Assembly: GCA_900769745.1 (NCBI GenBank)
Contig: CAAGHX010000174.1
Span: forward strand, 1-14,800
Reading direction: 5' to 3'
DNA from: an uncultured Alistipes sp.
GTDB taxonomy: Bacteria; Bacteroidota; Bacteroidia; Bacteroidales; Rikenellaceae
Length of the DNA: 14,800 nt
Below the pieces are notes generated by a model that was not told the DNA's origin, ran no database searches, and saw nothing but the letters and a program-made list of their open reading frames with translations. How positions within the stretch are numbered: the stretch's first letter is position 1; each line of letters begins with the position of its first letter. Shown one piece after another: positions 7,338-14,521 of the stretch. Both the position numbers and the translations under genes were made by a program.

Positions 7338-8285
7338 CTATTTTGCTTTAAGCACACCCACCTTGCGCAGCCATCGCTTCGCCAGCAGGCCATAACCTGC
7401 CACGTTGAGCAGCAACCTCGGCGTGCGCTTCACATCACGCTGCCAGCGCCTCAGATACTCGGCCGTTGAGCCATCGCGCGAGAGCACCCACAGGGCCACC
7501 TCCATACGCTTGCGCCACAGCTTGGGTGTGTGGCAACCTCGGCCATAATGGTCGTCAAACCAAAGCGAAATATCCATCAGCGAGTCGCAGAAGGCAATCC
7601 TTTTCAGGTAGCTGCCGCTTTGGCTCACGCTCTCGGGCAGAAGCCTATGCACCGCCATCGGGATATCTATCACGGCCATCTTCGACCTAGCGGCAAACCA
7701 TATCCACATAGGGGCGTCGTCGGTCAGCCACTCGGGATGCTCCTCGGGGCGCACCTCGGCATAATACTGCATCACCAGATCCTTGCGGGCCACAGCCGAG
7801 GAGTTCTCGACGGTGTTGTTGAAGAGCATATTATCGAAGTCGGTGTACATCTCGCCAGCGGGATAGAGCCACTCTCTCTCGCCTTGCACCCTTCGTGAGC
7901 GGGTGTAGCACAAACCGCACTCCGAGTCGGCCTCCATCACCTCGACCTGACGTGAGAGCTTATTCTCGTCGCACCACCAGTCGTCGCCATCACACAGAGC
8001 CACATATTTGCCCCTGGCGGCCTCCAAAGTTCGGCGGTAGTTGGCTCGCATACCCACATTCTGCTCCGATGATAGCACCCTCACCACATCGGGATAACGC
8101 TCTGCATATGAACGACATATCTCAAGCGTAGAGTCCGAGCTGCAATCGTCGCTAAGGATAATCTCCACCCCAAAATCGCACCTCTGCGCAAGGAAACTCT
8201 CCACAGCCTTCTCCAGATAGGGAGCGTGGTTGTAGGTCGTGACGCATACCGACACCAATGGGGTATTTTTCAATTCAAAATTCAA
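7338..8285 (-). CDS. Family 2 glycosyltransferase (GT-A fold)
   Basis: A 315-residue protein with the GT2 pattern: PLVSVCVTTYNHAPYLEKAV (9-28) for nucleotide-sugar binding, SDDCSSDSTLE (45-55), and the metal-binding DGDDWW (99-104) in VALCDGDDWWCDENKL. The C-terminal part is basic and hydrophobic (for example RTPRLLLNVAGYGLLAKRWLRK) and may touch the membrane. It probably adds a sugar to a surface polysaccharide, glycolipid or glycoprotein; donor and acceptor are unknown and no polysaccharide cluster surrounds it. No ATG start exists: an in-frame TGA lies at 8289-8291, and the first usable codons are TTG at 8285 and TTG at 8273, the former inside the heptanucleotide array. I use 8285. The gene is followed closely by nth. 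Confidence 0.88.
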   Translation of the reverse strand: MNFELKNTPLVSVCVTTYNHAPYLEKAVESFLAQRCDFGVEIILSDDCSSDSTLEICRSYAERYPDVVRVLSSEQNVGMRANYRRTLEAARGKYVALCDGDDWWCDENKLSRQVEVMEADSECGLCYTRSRRVQGEREWLYPAGEMYTDFDNMLFNNTVENSSAVARKDLVMQYYAEVRPEEHPEWLTDDAPMWIWFAARSKMAVIDIPMAVHRLLPESVSQSGSYLKRIAFCDSLMDISLWFDDHYGRGCHTPKLWRKRMEVALWVLSRDGSTAEYLRRWQRDVKRTPRLLLNVAGYGLLAKRWLRKVGVLKAK

Positions 8286-8307
8286 AATTCAAAATTCAAA
8301 ATTTCAA
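8273..8307. repeat. Heptanucleotide array H1 (ATTCAAA x4)
   Basis: Four perfect tandem copies of ATTCAAA (8273-8300) are followed by a degenerate fifth (8301-8307). On the coding strand of the glycosyltransferase this reads TTTTGAA, and the array covers that gene's first codons. Heptanucleotide tandem repeats are known from intergenic regions of several bacterial groups; their function is unclear. Confidence 0.88.
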
Positions 8308-8546
8308 TATTATATATCTCTTTCATTCTATTCCGCAAGTGTCGTGGCGGCTAAGATTCTGCCTTGATTGCGCTCTTCTACTGTTCTATTCCTCTTTTCA
8401 GAAGGCTTTCTTCGAACCTTGAAACAGAAACTTTGTTTCGTCTTTTTTCTCTATTGGTATGAAGATATTCTCTATCCAAAACTTCGATGGACGAAGGCTG
8501 TGTTTCCTCTCGCCTCCATAGTATTCTATTTTGCGCTTTGCCACAA
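8308..8546. other. Gene-poor spacer between helicase and glycosyltransferase genes
   Basis: This 239-bp stretch is less G+C-rich than the genes around it and lies between two inverted heptanucleotide arrays. Small hairpins are visible (CTTCG-ATGGA-CGAAG at 8482-8496; GAAAC-TTT-GTTTC at 8427-8439), but I find no convincing gene, no TAnnTTTG box for the glycosyltransferase and no clear terminator for the helicase. A 63-codon plus-strand frame (8368-8559) runs into the array and resembles no family I know. Confidence 0.5.
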
Positions 8547-8574
8547 TTTTGAATCTTGAATTTTGAATTTTGAA
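8547..8574. repeat. Heptanucleotide array H2 (TTTTGAA x4, inverted relative to H1)
   Basis: Four tandem heptamers occupy exactly 28 bp: three perfect TTTTGAA and one TCTTGAA (8554-8560). The array is the reverse complement of H1 in orientation and ends at the base before the helicase stop codon (8575-8577). H1 and H2 could pair with each other in single-stranded DNA or RNA across about 250 nt. Confidence 0.85.
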
Positions 8575-11124
8575 TTAAAGTTTGGTGAGCTTGGCAAACT
8601 TTGCAAGTAGGGTCTTTTCGCCATACTGGCCGCCAAAGTCAACCACCACCTTGTGGTCGGTAGCCATATTCTCTATGCGGTTGATGATGCCCACACCAAA
8701 CTTTGGATGCTCCACCCTATCGCCCACATTATAGGCGCAAGGGCCTGCGGCAACAGCATCGTTGCGAGGTGTTACGGGCACACGACGCATACCCTCTGTT
8801 GAGCGAGGCTCCACACTACGCACCAGCTTTGGATCGGGGGCCGTTCGCTGACCGCCAACGCCACCACCAACGCCACCCATACCTGCACGGGCCTCCTGCT
8901 CACGCTTCTGCTGGAAGCGGACATCGAAACGACGACGCAAAGCCTCTATGGCCGAGCCACCATCGGCTCCTGCGCCTCTGTTTTGTGTGGCGTAGGCTCG
9001 ACCACCTCCGCCATAGTTTGTTGTGCTCTTGAAGTTGCCCATACGGCCCATAAAGTCAGCACGTGATGAGAGCTCATCTTCGTCCACCGAGGCAAAGCGA
9101 TTGCGTGACGAAGAGTCCAAATCCTCGTCGCAGTCGAGATACTGCTCGTCAATCTCCTTGAGGAATCGGCTGGGCGACGAGAACTCCATATTACCCCACT
9201 TGAAGCGCATCTCGCAGTACGAGAGCATAGCCTCCTGCTTGGCACGGGTGAGGGCCACATAGAACAATCGACGCTCCTCCTCCAAGCCGTCGGGGCTCTC
9301 CAGCGCACGCTGCGAAGGGAAGAGATTCTCCTCACAACCAACTATATAGACATATTTATACTCCAATCCCTTCGACGAGTGTACGGTCATCAGCGTCACC
9401 TTCTCGCCCTCCTCTTCCGACTCGTTATCCATATCGGTAAGGAGCATAATGCTCTGCAACCACTCCTCCACCGTAGGCTGCTCATCTTCGGTGCGCTCGC
9501 CGTTACGAATCTCGGCCTCACGCTGCTCGCGGAAGAGCTGCATAGAGTTCAACAACTCCTCGATATTATCAATCGCGCTTGCCGACTCAGGGGTGTTCTC
9601 CTGGCGATACAAGGCCAGGATACCTGTGCGAGAAGCCAACTCCAGACCGAAGTCGTAGAGACCCTTATCCTTGCGGGCCTCGGCCAGCGAGCGGATAAGA
9701 TTCACAAACTCTGTAACCTTGCGGGCAATGGTGCGCTGCATAGGATCGCCCAAAGTGGCAGCCTCGGCCACCAGGCTATCGACAGCCTCCCACATCGAGC
9801 AGCCTCGCTGGCGTGCCAGCTCCTCGATACGGCCAACTGTTGTGTCGCCAATGCCTCGTGCGGGGTAGTTCACCACACGCTTGAAGGCCTCATCGTCCTT
9901 GGGATTGATAACCAGGCGGATATAGGCCAACATATCTTTAATCTCCTTGTGGTCGTAGAACGAGCTGCCCTTGTAGATGCGGTAAGGAATGGCTCGCTTT
10001 CTGAGGGCCGACTCCATCACAGCCGACTGGTTGTTGGTGCGGTACAACACCACCACCTCGTTCCAGCCGTCGCCCGTTTCACGCAGGCGGTCGCGGATAG
10101 CCTGTGCCACCATATCGCCCTCCTCGCGGTCGGTGTAGCTGCGTACAACGCGAATCTTGTCGCCCGAGTCGCCCTCCGAAAAGCAGACCTTCTTCATACG
10201 GCGCGAGTTGTGCTCGATGACCGAGTTTGCGGCATTTACGATGGTCTTGGTCGAGCGATAGTTCTGCTCGAGCTTGAAGACCTCAGCCGAGGGGTAGTCG
10301 TTGCGGAACGAGAGGATATTCTCAATCTTAGCACCTCGGAACGAGTAGATACTCTGCGCATCGTCGCCCACCACGCACACCCTGCCGTGGAGCTGCGAAA
10401 GGCGGCGGATGATGATGTACTGCGCATAGTTGGTATCCTGATACTCATCCACAAGGATATACTGAAATCGCTCCTGATACTTGGCCAGCACATCGGGGCA
10501 GTCACGCAGCAGGATGTTAGTCTGCAGCAGCAGGTCGTCGAAGTCCATAGCTCCGTTCTGCTTGCAGCGACGGCAATAGAGGTCGTAAACCTCGCCAAAC
10601 TGAGGAATCTGCATCTGCCTATCCTCGGCCGCATACGACGAGTTGGCGGCGTAGGCCGCAGGGGTTATGAGGCAGTTCTTGGCAAACGAGATGCGCGAGA
10701 GAATCTTATTTGGCTTGTACTTGTCGTCAGACAGATTGAGCTCCTTGCAGATATTCTTGATGAGGTTTTTGCAGTCTGATGGCTCATAGATGGTGTAGCT
10801 CTGGGTGTAGCCAATGCGCTCGGCATTCTCACGCAGGATGCGCGAAAAGACCGAGTGGAACGTACCCATACAGATGTATCGGCTGGCCGAGCCCTCAACC
10901 ATCTGCTCGATGCGCTCACGCATCTGTGCGGCAGCCTTGTTTGTAAAGGTCAGCGCCAGGATATTGTAGGGCTTCACGCCCTGCTCCAACATATATGCTA
11001 TGCGCGAAGTCAAGACACGCGTCTTTCCCGAACCCGCACCCGCAATAATCAACGAGGGATTCTGGTAATTGACAACGGCATCATACTGCGCCTTATTGAG
11101 TCCTTGTAGTATCTTCGATTCCAT
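8575..11124 (-). CDS. UvrD/PcrA-type superfamily 1A DNA helicase
   Basis: An 849-residue helicase carrying the SF1A motifs in order: Q-like region LNKAQYDAV (9-17), Walker A AGAGSGKT (28-35), motif Ia TFTNKAA (59-65), motif II DEYQDT (226-231), motif III GDDAQSIYSFRGA (253-265), motif IV QNYRST (287-292), motif V TVHSSKGLEYKYV (580-592) and motif VI VALTRAK (623-629). A long low-complexity linker (about 665-795, Gly/Arg-rich) leads to a C-terminal Tudor-like module (GDRVEHPKFGVG, 801-812) that in PcrA contacts RNA polymerase. The likely role is 3'-5' unwinding in excision and mismatch repair and in clearing conflicts with transcription. I start at ATG 11124; a GTG two codons upstream (11130) overlaps the promoter box. 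Both gene ends touch heptanucleotide arrays. Confidence 0.95.
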   Translation of the reverse strand: MESKILQGLNKAQYDAVVNYQNPSLIIAGAGSGKTRVLTSRIAYMLEQGVKPYNILALTFTNKAAAQMRERIEQMVEGSASRYICMGTFHSVFSRILRENAERIGYTQSYTIYEPSDCKNLIKNICKELNLSDDKYKPNKILSRISFAKNCLITPAAYAANSSYAAEDRQMQIPQFGEVYDLYCRRCKQNGAMDFDDLLLQTNILLRDCPDVLAKYQERFQYILVDEYQDTNYAQYIIIRRLSQLHGRVCVVGDDAQSIYSFRGAKIENILSFRNDYPSAEVFKLEQNYRSTKTIVNAANSVIEHNSRRMKKVCFSEGDSGDKIRVVRSYTDREEGDMVAQAIRDRLRETGDGWNEVVVLYRTNNQSAVMESALRKRAIPYRIYKGSSFYDHKEIKDMLAYIRLVINPKDDEAFKRVVNYPARGIGDTTVGRIEELARQRGCSMWEAVDSLVAEAATLGDPMQRTIARKVTEFVNLIRSLAEARKDKGLYDFGLELASRTGILALYRQENTPESASAIDNIEELLNSMQLFREQREAEIRNGERTEDEQPTVEEWLQSIMLLTDMDNESEEEGEKVTLMTVHSSKGLEYKYVYIVGCEENLFPSQRALESPDGLEEERRLFYVALTRAKQEAMLSYCEMRFKWGNMEFSSPSRFLKEIDEQYLDCDEDLDSSSRNRFASVDEDELSSRADFMGRMGNFKSTTNYGGGGRAYATQNRGAGADGGSAIEALRRRFDVRFQQKREQEARAGMGGVGGGVGGQRTAPDPKLVRSVEPRSTEGMRRVPVTPRNDAVAAGPCAYNVGDRVEHPKFGVGIINRIENMATDHKVVVDFGGQYGEKTLLAKFAKLTKL

Positions 11125-11129
11125 AGCCA

Positions 11130-11137
11130 CAAAGGTA
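11130..11137 (-). promoter_or_regulatory. Candidate -7 box (TACCTTTG) directly before the helicase start
   Basis: The complement of 11130-11137 is TACCTTTG, matching TAnnTTTG, and ends only five bases before the ATG at 11124. A start site a few bases further would make the mRNA leaderless or nearly so. A TTTG lies upstream with a 23-nt spacer (complement of 11161-11164), slightly longer than the usual 19-21, and it is part of heptanucleotide array H3. Confidence 0.5.
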
Positions 11138-11143
11138 CATATA

Positions 11144-11171
11144 ATTCAAAATCCAGAATTCAAAATTCAAA
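11144..11171. repeat. Heptanucleotide array H3 (ATTCAAA x4)
   Basis: Again exactly four heptamers in 28 bp: ATTCAAA, ATCCAGA, ATTCAAA, ATTCAAA. It lies about 20 bp upstream of the helicase start, in the same orientation as H1 and opposite to H2, so the helicase gene is bracketed by inverted arrays. It may contribute the -33 part of the helicase promoter. Confidence 0.83.
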
Positions 11172-11216
11172 ATTATTTTTTAACCTCTTCACTTCGGAGC
11201 ATGGCGTTGTATTATA

Positions 11217-11243
11217 ACAAAAAAGGGCCATTTGGCCCTTTAA
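11217..11243 (-). terminator. Rho-independent terminator of the kinase gene group
   Basis: AAAGGGCC (11222-11229) and GGCCCTTT (11234-11241) form a perfect 8-bp stem with an ATTT loop. On the minus strand the 3' arm runs into TTTTTTGTTATAAT, a good U-tract. It lies 235 bp beyond the kinase stop codon, after the two repeat units, and before the helicase promoter, so it would end the transcript of the four-gene group. On the plus strand the tail is weaker. Confidence 0.85.
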
Positions 11244-11262
11244 TATACTATTTCGGTTCCCT

Positions 11263-11350
11263 CAAAAGTTGTATAAGACGAGCTATTTTGAGGATTGCCG
11301 AAGTTCGAGAATCCGCGGTCTTGCGACCGTTTTATGACCCCTTCTCCACC
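11263..11350. repeat. Type I palindromic repeat unit, locus B
   Basis: The unit begins CAAAAGTTGTATAA (11263-11276), repeated at 11351-11364 where the type II unit starts, a tandem spacing of 88 bp. It carries GAGCTATTTTGAGGATTG and a hairpin CGGTC-TTGC-GACCG (11316-11329) followed by TTTTATGACC. Its hairpin is offset 53 nt from the start, as in locus A, and 11309-11338 differs by one base from 250-279. It lies between the terminator and the type II unit, in the 3' flank of the kinase gene. Boundaries are approximate. Confidence 0.75.
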
Positions 11351-11475
11351 CAAAAGTTGTATAACAAGAGCTATTTTGAAGCTGGTCGAAGTCTGAGAAA
11401 CCGCAGTTTACTGGACGTAAATGAGGATTTCGAGGACGAGCCAGATGCCGAAAGAGCCTTGTTAGACGACTTTTG
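11351..11475. repeat. Type II foldback repeat unit (125 nt), locus B
   Basis: This has the same geometry as 300-424: left arm 11351-11411 (61 nt), loop TGGAC (11412-11416), right arm 11417-11475 (59 nt). The ends pair as CAAAAG/CTTTTG and continue as GTATAACAAG against CTTGTTAGAC with one mismatch; the central stem is TTTAC/GTAAA. The left arm is similar to the other three units. The right arm, reverse-complemented, aligns with that of the locus A unit without gaps over about 52 nt. The unit ends one base before the kinase stop codon (11476-11478), so it forms the start of that gene's 3' untranslated region. Confidence 0.8.
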
Positions 11476-12552
11476 CTAAGATAAAGATTTAACTATCTCA
11501 CACATCTCCTCATACTGACGCTCAATACTCTGCAAGAGCTTATACTGGGCGCGAGTACGCACGAGGTTGTGGTCGGGGTAAGCAATCTTGTAGTAGTTGT
11601 CGCCATCGATGTAGTCCATCAAGAAGCGCAACACCTGCTCGAAGACGATGTAACGGCCACCAAATGCCATCCAGTCGAGCTCGCTCTGAGTCATCGACGC
11701 ACGCTGCTCCGAGAGGTAACCCTCGGCAAAGGCGCGGAACATATCGATACTCATCTCCACATTGTCGAGGTTCTTGTCGTCCTCGGCACCTGTGTTGGTG
11801 TAGGTGCGGACAGCATCGCCGATGTCGTTGAGCGAAGTAGAGCTCATAACGGTATCGAGGTCGATGGCGCAGAGCACCTTGCCTGACGACTTCTCGAAGA
11901 GGATATTGCTGATCTTGGTGTCGTTATGCGTTACGTGAGTTGGGATTGTACCATCCTCAACGAGCGACCAGAAGTCGAGCATCTCCTTGCGGCGTGACTC
12001 AATCCAGCTAATCTCCTCCTGCAGCTCAGCCACACGGCCCACAGGGTCCTTAGCGATGGTCTCGTCCCACTGCTGGAAGCGCCAGCGAATGTTGTGGAAA
12101 CCCTTGATAGTCTCGTTCAGCGGCTTGTCGAAGTCGGCCAAGAGAGCCTGGAAGCGACCGATACCCACACCACCCTGGTATGCCAGCTCTGTTGAGCTCA
12201 CGCGGTCGTAGGTGGCAGTGTCGGCAATAAATACACATACGGCCCAGAAGTTCTCGCCATCCTTCACATAGAGCTTACCATCTTTGGCAGGCACTACGGT
12301 CAAAGTCTCGCGCATTGGGTCCGCGACCTTAGCCTTTATATGGTTTGTTACGGCCAAGATGTTATCCATCATACCTGGCACGTCGGGGAATACAACGTGG
12401 TTCTTGCGCTGCAAGATATAGTTGGGGGCATCGCCTGCGGTAACGACCGTAAATGTGTCGTTGATAAAGCCCTCACCCAGAGGATTGATGGCCTCAATCT
12501 CGCCCTCCAAAGCAAATTGATTAGCAATAGCTAAAAGTTTTTCCTGATTCAT
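11476..12552 (-). CDS. APH-fold sugar kinase, N-acetylhexosamine 1-kinase (NahK)-like
   Basis: A 358-residue cytoplasmic protein of the phosphotransferase (APH/choline kinase) fold. The N-lobe has the nucleotide loop PLGEGFINDTF (24-34). The catalytic loop is VTHNDTKISNILF (207-219) with Asp211 as base and Asn216 as metal ligand, and the DFG-equivalent is AIDLDT (229-234) with Asp231/Asp233. The HNDTKxxN and DLDT wording is close to NahK, which phosphorylates GlcNAc/GalNAc at C1, so a sugar substrate is more likely than an aminoglycoside; this is inferred. It starts 34 bp after the BF3164-like gene with no promoter box between, and would be last in a four-gene transcript ending at the terminator near 11230. 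Confidence 0.85.
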   Translation of the reverse strand: MNQEKLLAIANQFALEGEIEAINPLGEGFINDTFTVVTAGDAPNYILQRKNHVVFPDVPGMMDNILAVTNHIKAKVADPMRETLTVVPAKDGKLYVKDGENFWAVCVFIADTATYDRVSSTELAYQGGVGIGRFQALLADFDKPLNETIKGFHNIRWRFQQWDETIAKDPVGRVAELQEEISWIESRRKEMLDFWSLVEDGTIPTHVTHNDTKISNILFEKSSGKVLCAIDLDTVMSSTSLNDIGDAVRTYTNTGAEDDKNLDNVEMSIDMFRAFAEGYLSEQRASMTQSELDWMAFGGRYIVFEQVLRFLMDYIDGDNYYKIAYPDHNLVRTRAQYKLLQSIERQYEEMCEIVKSLS

Positions 12553-12586
12553 TGGTTCGTTTAGTTATGTAATTTATTCTCTTAAA

Positions 12587-13645
12587 TCAATTCAAATATT
12601 GGCTTGCATCTAATCTCGCAACAAGCTCATCGTTCACAAAACCATAAATTCGGGCCTCGTCATCGATGGAGATGTTACGCATCACGCAATCGGGTTGCAA
12701 GATATGTTTCAACTCTCCCTCCCAATCGAAGATGTGGAGTTCACTTTTACCTGCTCGGCGGTCAAGGTAGTTTACCACAATAGCCTTGTCAGTCATGGCA
12801 ACACCGCAAATGCTCGATTCTGAGGCCATTTTTTTCATCAGCTCCTCGCCACTTAGAACAGAAAGCTCAGCTACGGTTAGCGGAGTTTTGCGATAGGATA
12901 TGGAGAATGGTTTTCCACCATCAACATCGCAAATATTGAGCTGATTAAACACCACAGAATTCATCAGCACCTTATCACCCGAGGGCTTGACATAGATGCC
13001 CATTCCGTTCAAATCCACTCGCTCGATCTTCTCAAAAAGAGTTGTGTAATCGTAAGCTACTTTACGGTTACGATAGTCGTATAAAAACCTATTTTGCCAA
13101 CCCTCGTGCTGGTAGGTTTGTACCACTGCCAAAGAGTCATTCAATGGTTCAAATTCCACCAAGCTACCCTTGAGCATCTCCTCTCCTGACCTTGAAAGTT
13201 CCGATAGCGAAATAATAGAATCAACGGCTATGAATCCTTGCTTGCAACTTTGCGAGAGATTAACTCTCACCATCTGCTTCTTAGCTAAATCGTGCAACCA
13301 GAAATATATTCCGCTATCATCACGAATGACCCTATCGCTAGGGCTAATATCCGTAAACTCATTTGGTCCACGACCTACATGCGCAATGCGAGCTATTGGG
13401 GTCATATCCTTGCTACGACTGATAGCCAAATGGTAGTCGGGATGCATAGGAGTATAGAAGATATAGAGCGAATCTGCTACAAAACCCGTAACTGCTCCAT
13501 CGGCCTCGCACTTCAACCTCTCGCACTCGACCTTTATTGGTTCTACTCGCTCTACTGTGCGAAATTTTCCCTTAAAAGAGTTTCCCGACGAACAAGCCTG
13601 TAATCCTGCTAACAACAATATCGCTATGTGGCGGAAAAATCGCAT
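12587..13645 (-). CDS. BF3164-like lipoprotein, six-bladed beta-propeller type
   Basis: A 352-residue protein with a short signal peptide and a clear lipobox LQAC (Cys18), so it is lipidated; the following SSGN lacks a strong acidic export signal. The body has repeated beta-strand stretches with the HVGRGPNEF motif (89-97) typical of BF3164-type propeller lipoproteins of Bacteroidetes. The function of the family is not established; binding of peptide or sugar ligands is conjecture. By eye the gene is richer in A+T than its neighbours. It lies 48 bp after the CBM9-like gene and 34 bp before the kinase gene, consistent with one transcript. Confidence 0.8.
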   Translation of the reverse strand: MRFFRHIAILLLAGLQACSSGNSFKGKFRTVERVEPIKVECERLKCEADGAVTGFVADSLYIFYTPMHPDYHLAISRSKDMTPIARIAHVGRGPNEFTDISPSDRVIRDDSGIYFWLHDLAKKQMVRVNLSQSCKQGFIAVDSIISLSELSRSGEEMLKGSLVEFEPLNDSLAVVQTYQHEGWQNRFLYDYRNRKVAYDYTTLFEKIERVDLNGMGIYVKPSGDKVLMNSVVFNQLNICDVDGGKPFSISYRKTPLTVAELSVLSGEELMKKMASESSICGVAMTDKAIVVNYLDRRAGKSELHIFDWEGELKHILQPDCVMRNISIDDEARIYGFVNDELVARLDASQYLN

Positions 13646-13693
13646 AACATATATAACATTAACCTACGTTAAAATGCTCGAAGTCTTGATATC

Positions 13694-14503
13694 TTACAAC
13701 AACTCCACGTCGCCGAAGAACTCTGGGCAGTGGAAGTTTGGCTTCTCCAATGTGATTGGCGACCAGCTCATATAGTGAGCCTTATCCAACTTATCGCCAC
13801 ACTTGTAGAAGTTGGCCTTCAAGCTCTTAGGAGCCTTCTCCAAGCCGATGAGCTCGAAAGGAATAACCTCGGCAAGCCACCACTTAGTCTGGCCCTTGAT
13901 GTCGATAGCCTCGTGCTTGAATGTACCGAAGCGGCGCACCTTAGCCAGCTGCTCGGCTGTGAAAGGAGTCGACTCGGCGCGAGTCTTGTGAGCCGAAGCG
14001 AGGATAGTGCCGATGCAGTTAATCTCGAAGTTGAAATAGCCCTCGCCATTAGGGTTGGCCACGAAGAACTCCACACAACTATCCTCCCACACGCGACCGT
14101 GATTCTCCATAGCGATTGCCTTAACGTGCTCCTCCTCTACATCGTACATAATCACCAAAGCATCGTCAGAGTGAGCAATGCGGAACTCCACCTTAGGAGC
14201 ATAAGGGAACTCGGCGCTCCAGTTGTGATAATCGATAGCGATAGGTTTAACCTTATCGTTCAAAACGGCACGAATCTCATCGTTAGAGAGTTGCTCGACG
14301 TTGCGGATAAATGGAGCCTCAAGGCTCTTCTTTGCTGTTGACTGGTTCATAGTTGCTGAAGTTTTATCGTTCTCCAAATTTACGCAATTATCCTGAGATG
14401 CGCAACCATCACAGCAAGATTTTTCGCCACTGCACTGAAAATAGCACACAGCTCCGATAACGGCAAGGACGATAACGCCCACTACCAAAAGACCTTTTCT
14501 CAT
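13694..14503 (-). CDS. Membrane-anchored CBM9-like carbohydrate-binding protein
   Basis: A 269-residue protein. An N-terminal hydrophobic segment (4-20) has no lipobox and is directly followed by a cysteine-rich stretch (Cys20, 24, 30, 31, 34, 40), then a linker and, from about residue 60, a family 9-like domain. Typical features of that domain are VWEDSCVEFFV (138-148), YFNFEINCIG (156-165), NFYKCGD (231-237), HYMSWSPI (243-250) and PNFHCPEFFG (255-264). Such domains occur in secreted Bacteroidetes proteins and are taken to bind carbohydrate; the ligand here is unknown. An internal Met52 could be a start for a cytoplasmic form, but the hydrophobic segment argues for the longer reading. It starts 18 bp after the PAP2 stop codon. 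Confidence 0.86.
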   Translation of the reverse strand: MRKGLLVVGVIVLAVIGAVCYFQCSGEKSCCDGCASQDNCVNLENDKTSATMNQSTAKKSLEAPFIRNVEQLSNDEIRAVLNDKVKPIAIDYHNWSAEFPYAPKVEFRIAHSDDALVIMYDVEEEHVKAIAMENHGRVWEDSCVEFFVANPNGEGYFNFEINCIGTILASAHKTRAESTPFTAEQLAKVRRFGTFKHEAIDIKGQTKWWLAEVIPFELIGLEKAPKSLKANFYKCGDKLDKAHYMSWSPITLEKPNFHCPEFFGDVELL

Positions 14504-14521
14504 ACGTTTTAATCTTTATTT

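Noticed and set aside
8427..8450. Plus-strand terminator-like hairpin GAAAC-TTT-GTTTC followed by a T-run
   Set aside because: The stem is five mostly A-T pairs with a three-base loop, and no plus-strand gene precedes it.
8368..8559. 63-codon plus-strand frame in the helicase-glycosyltransferase spacer
   Set aside because: It runs into the heptanucleotide array, has no recognisable start signal or family, and is opposite to the direction of all other genes.
11359..11467. Integron attC-like reading of the locus B foldback (GTATAAC on the left, GTTAGAC on the right)
   Set aside because: The right box fits GTTRRRY, but the left has a mismatch to RYYYAAC, the locus A copy lacks both boxes, and no integron integrase or cassette array is visible.
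11069..11479. 136-codon plus-strand reading frame running through array H3, the terminator and both repeat units, ending in an acidic peptide
   Set aside because: Its body is composed of repeats and a terminator, it overlaps the helicase start, and the homologous repeat unit at 300-424 has stops in the matching frame. It is an accident of the repeat sequence.
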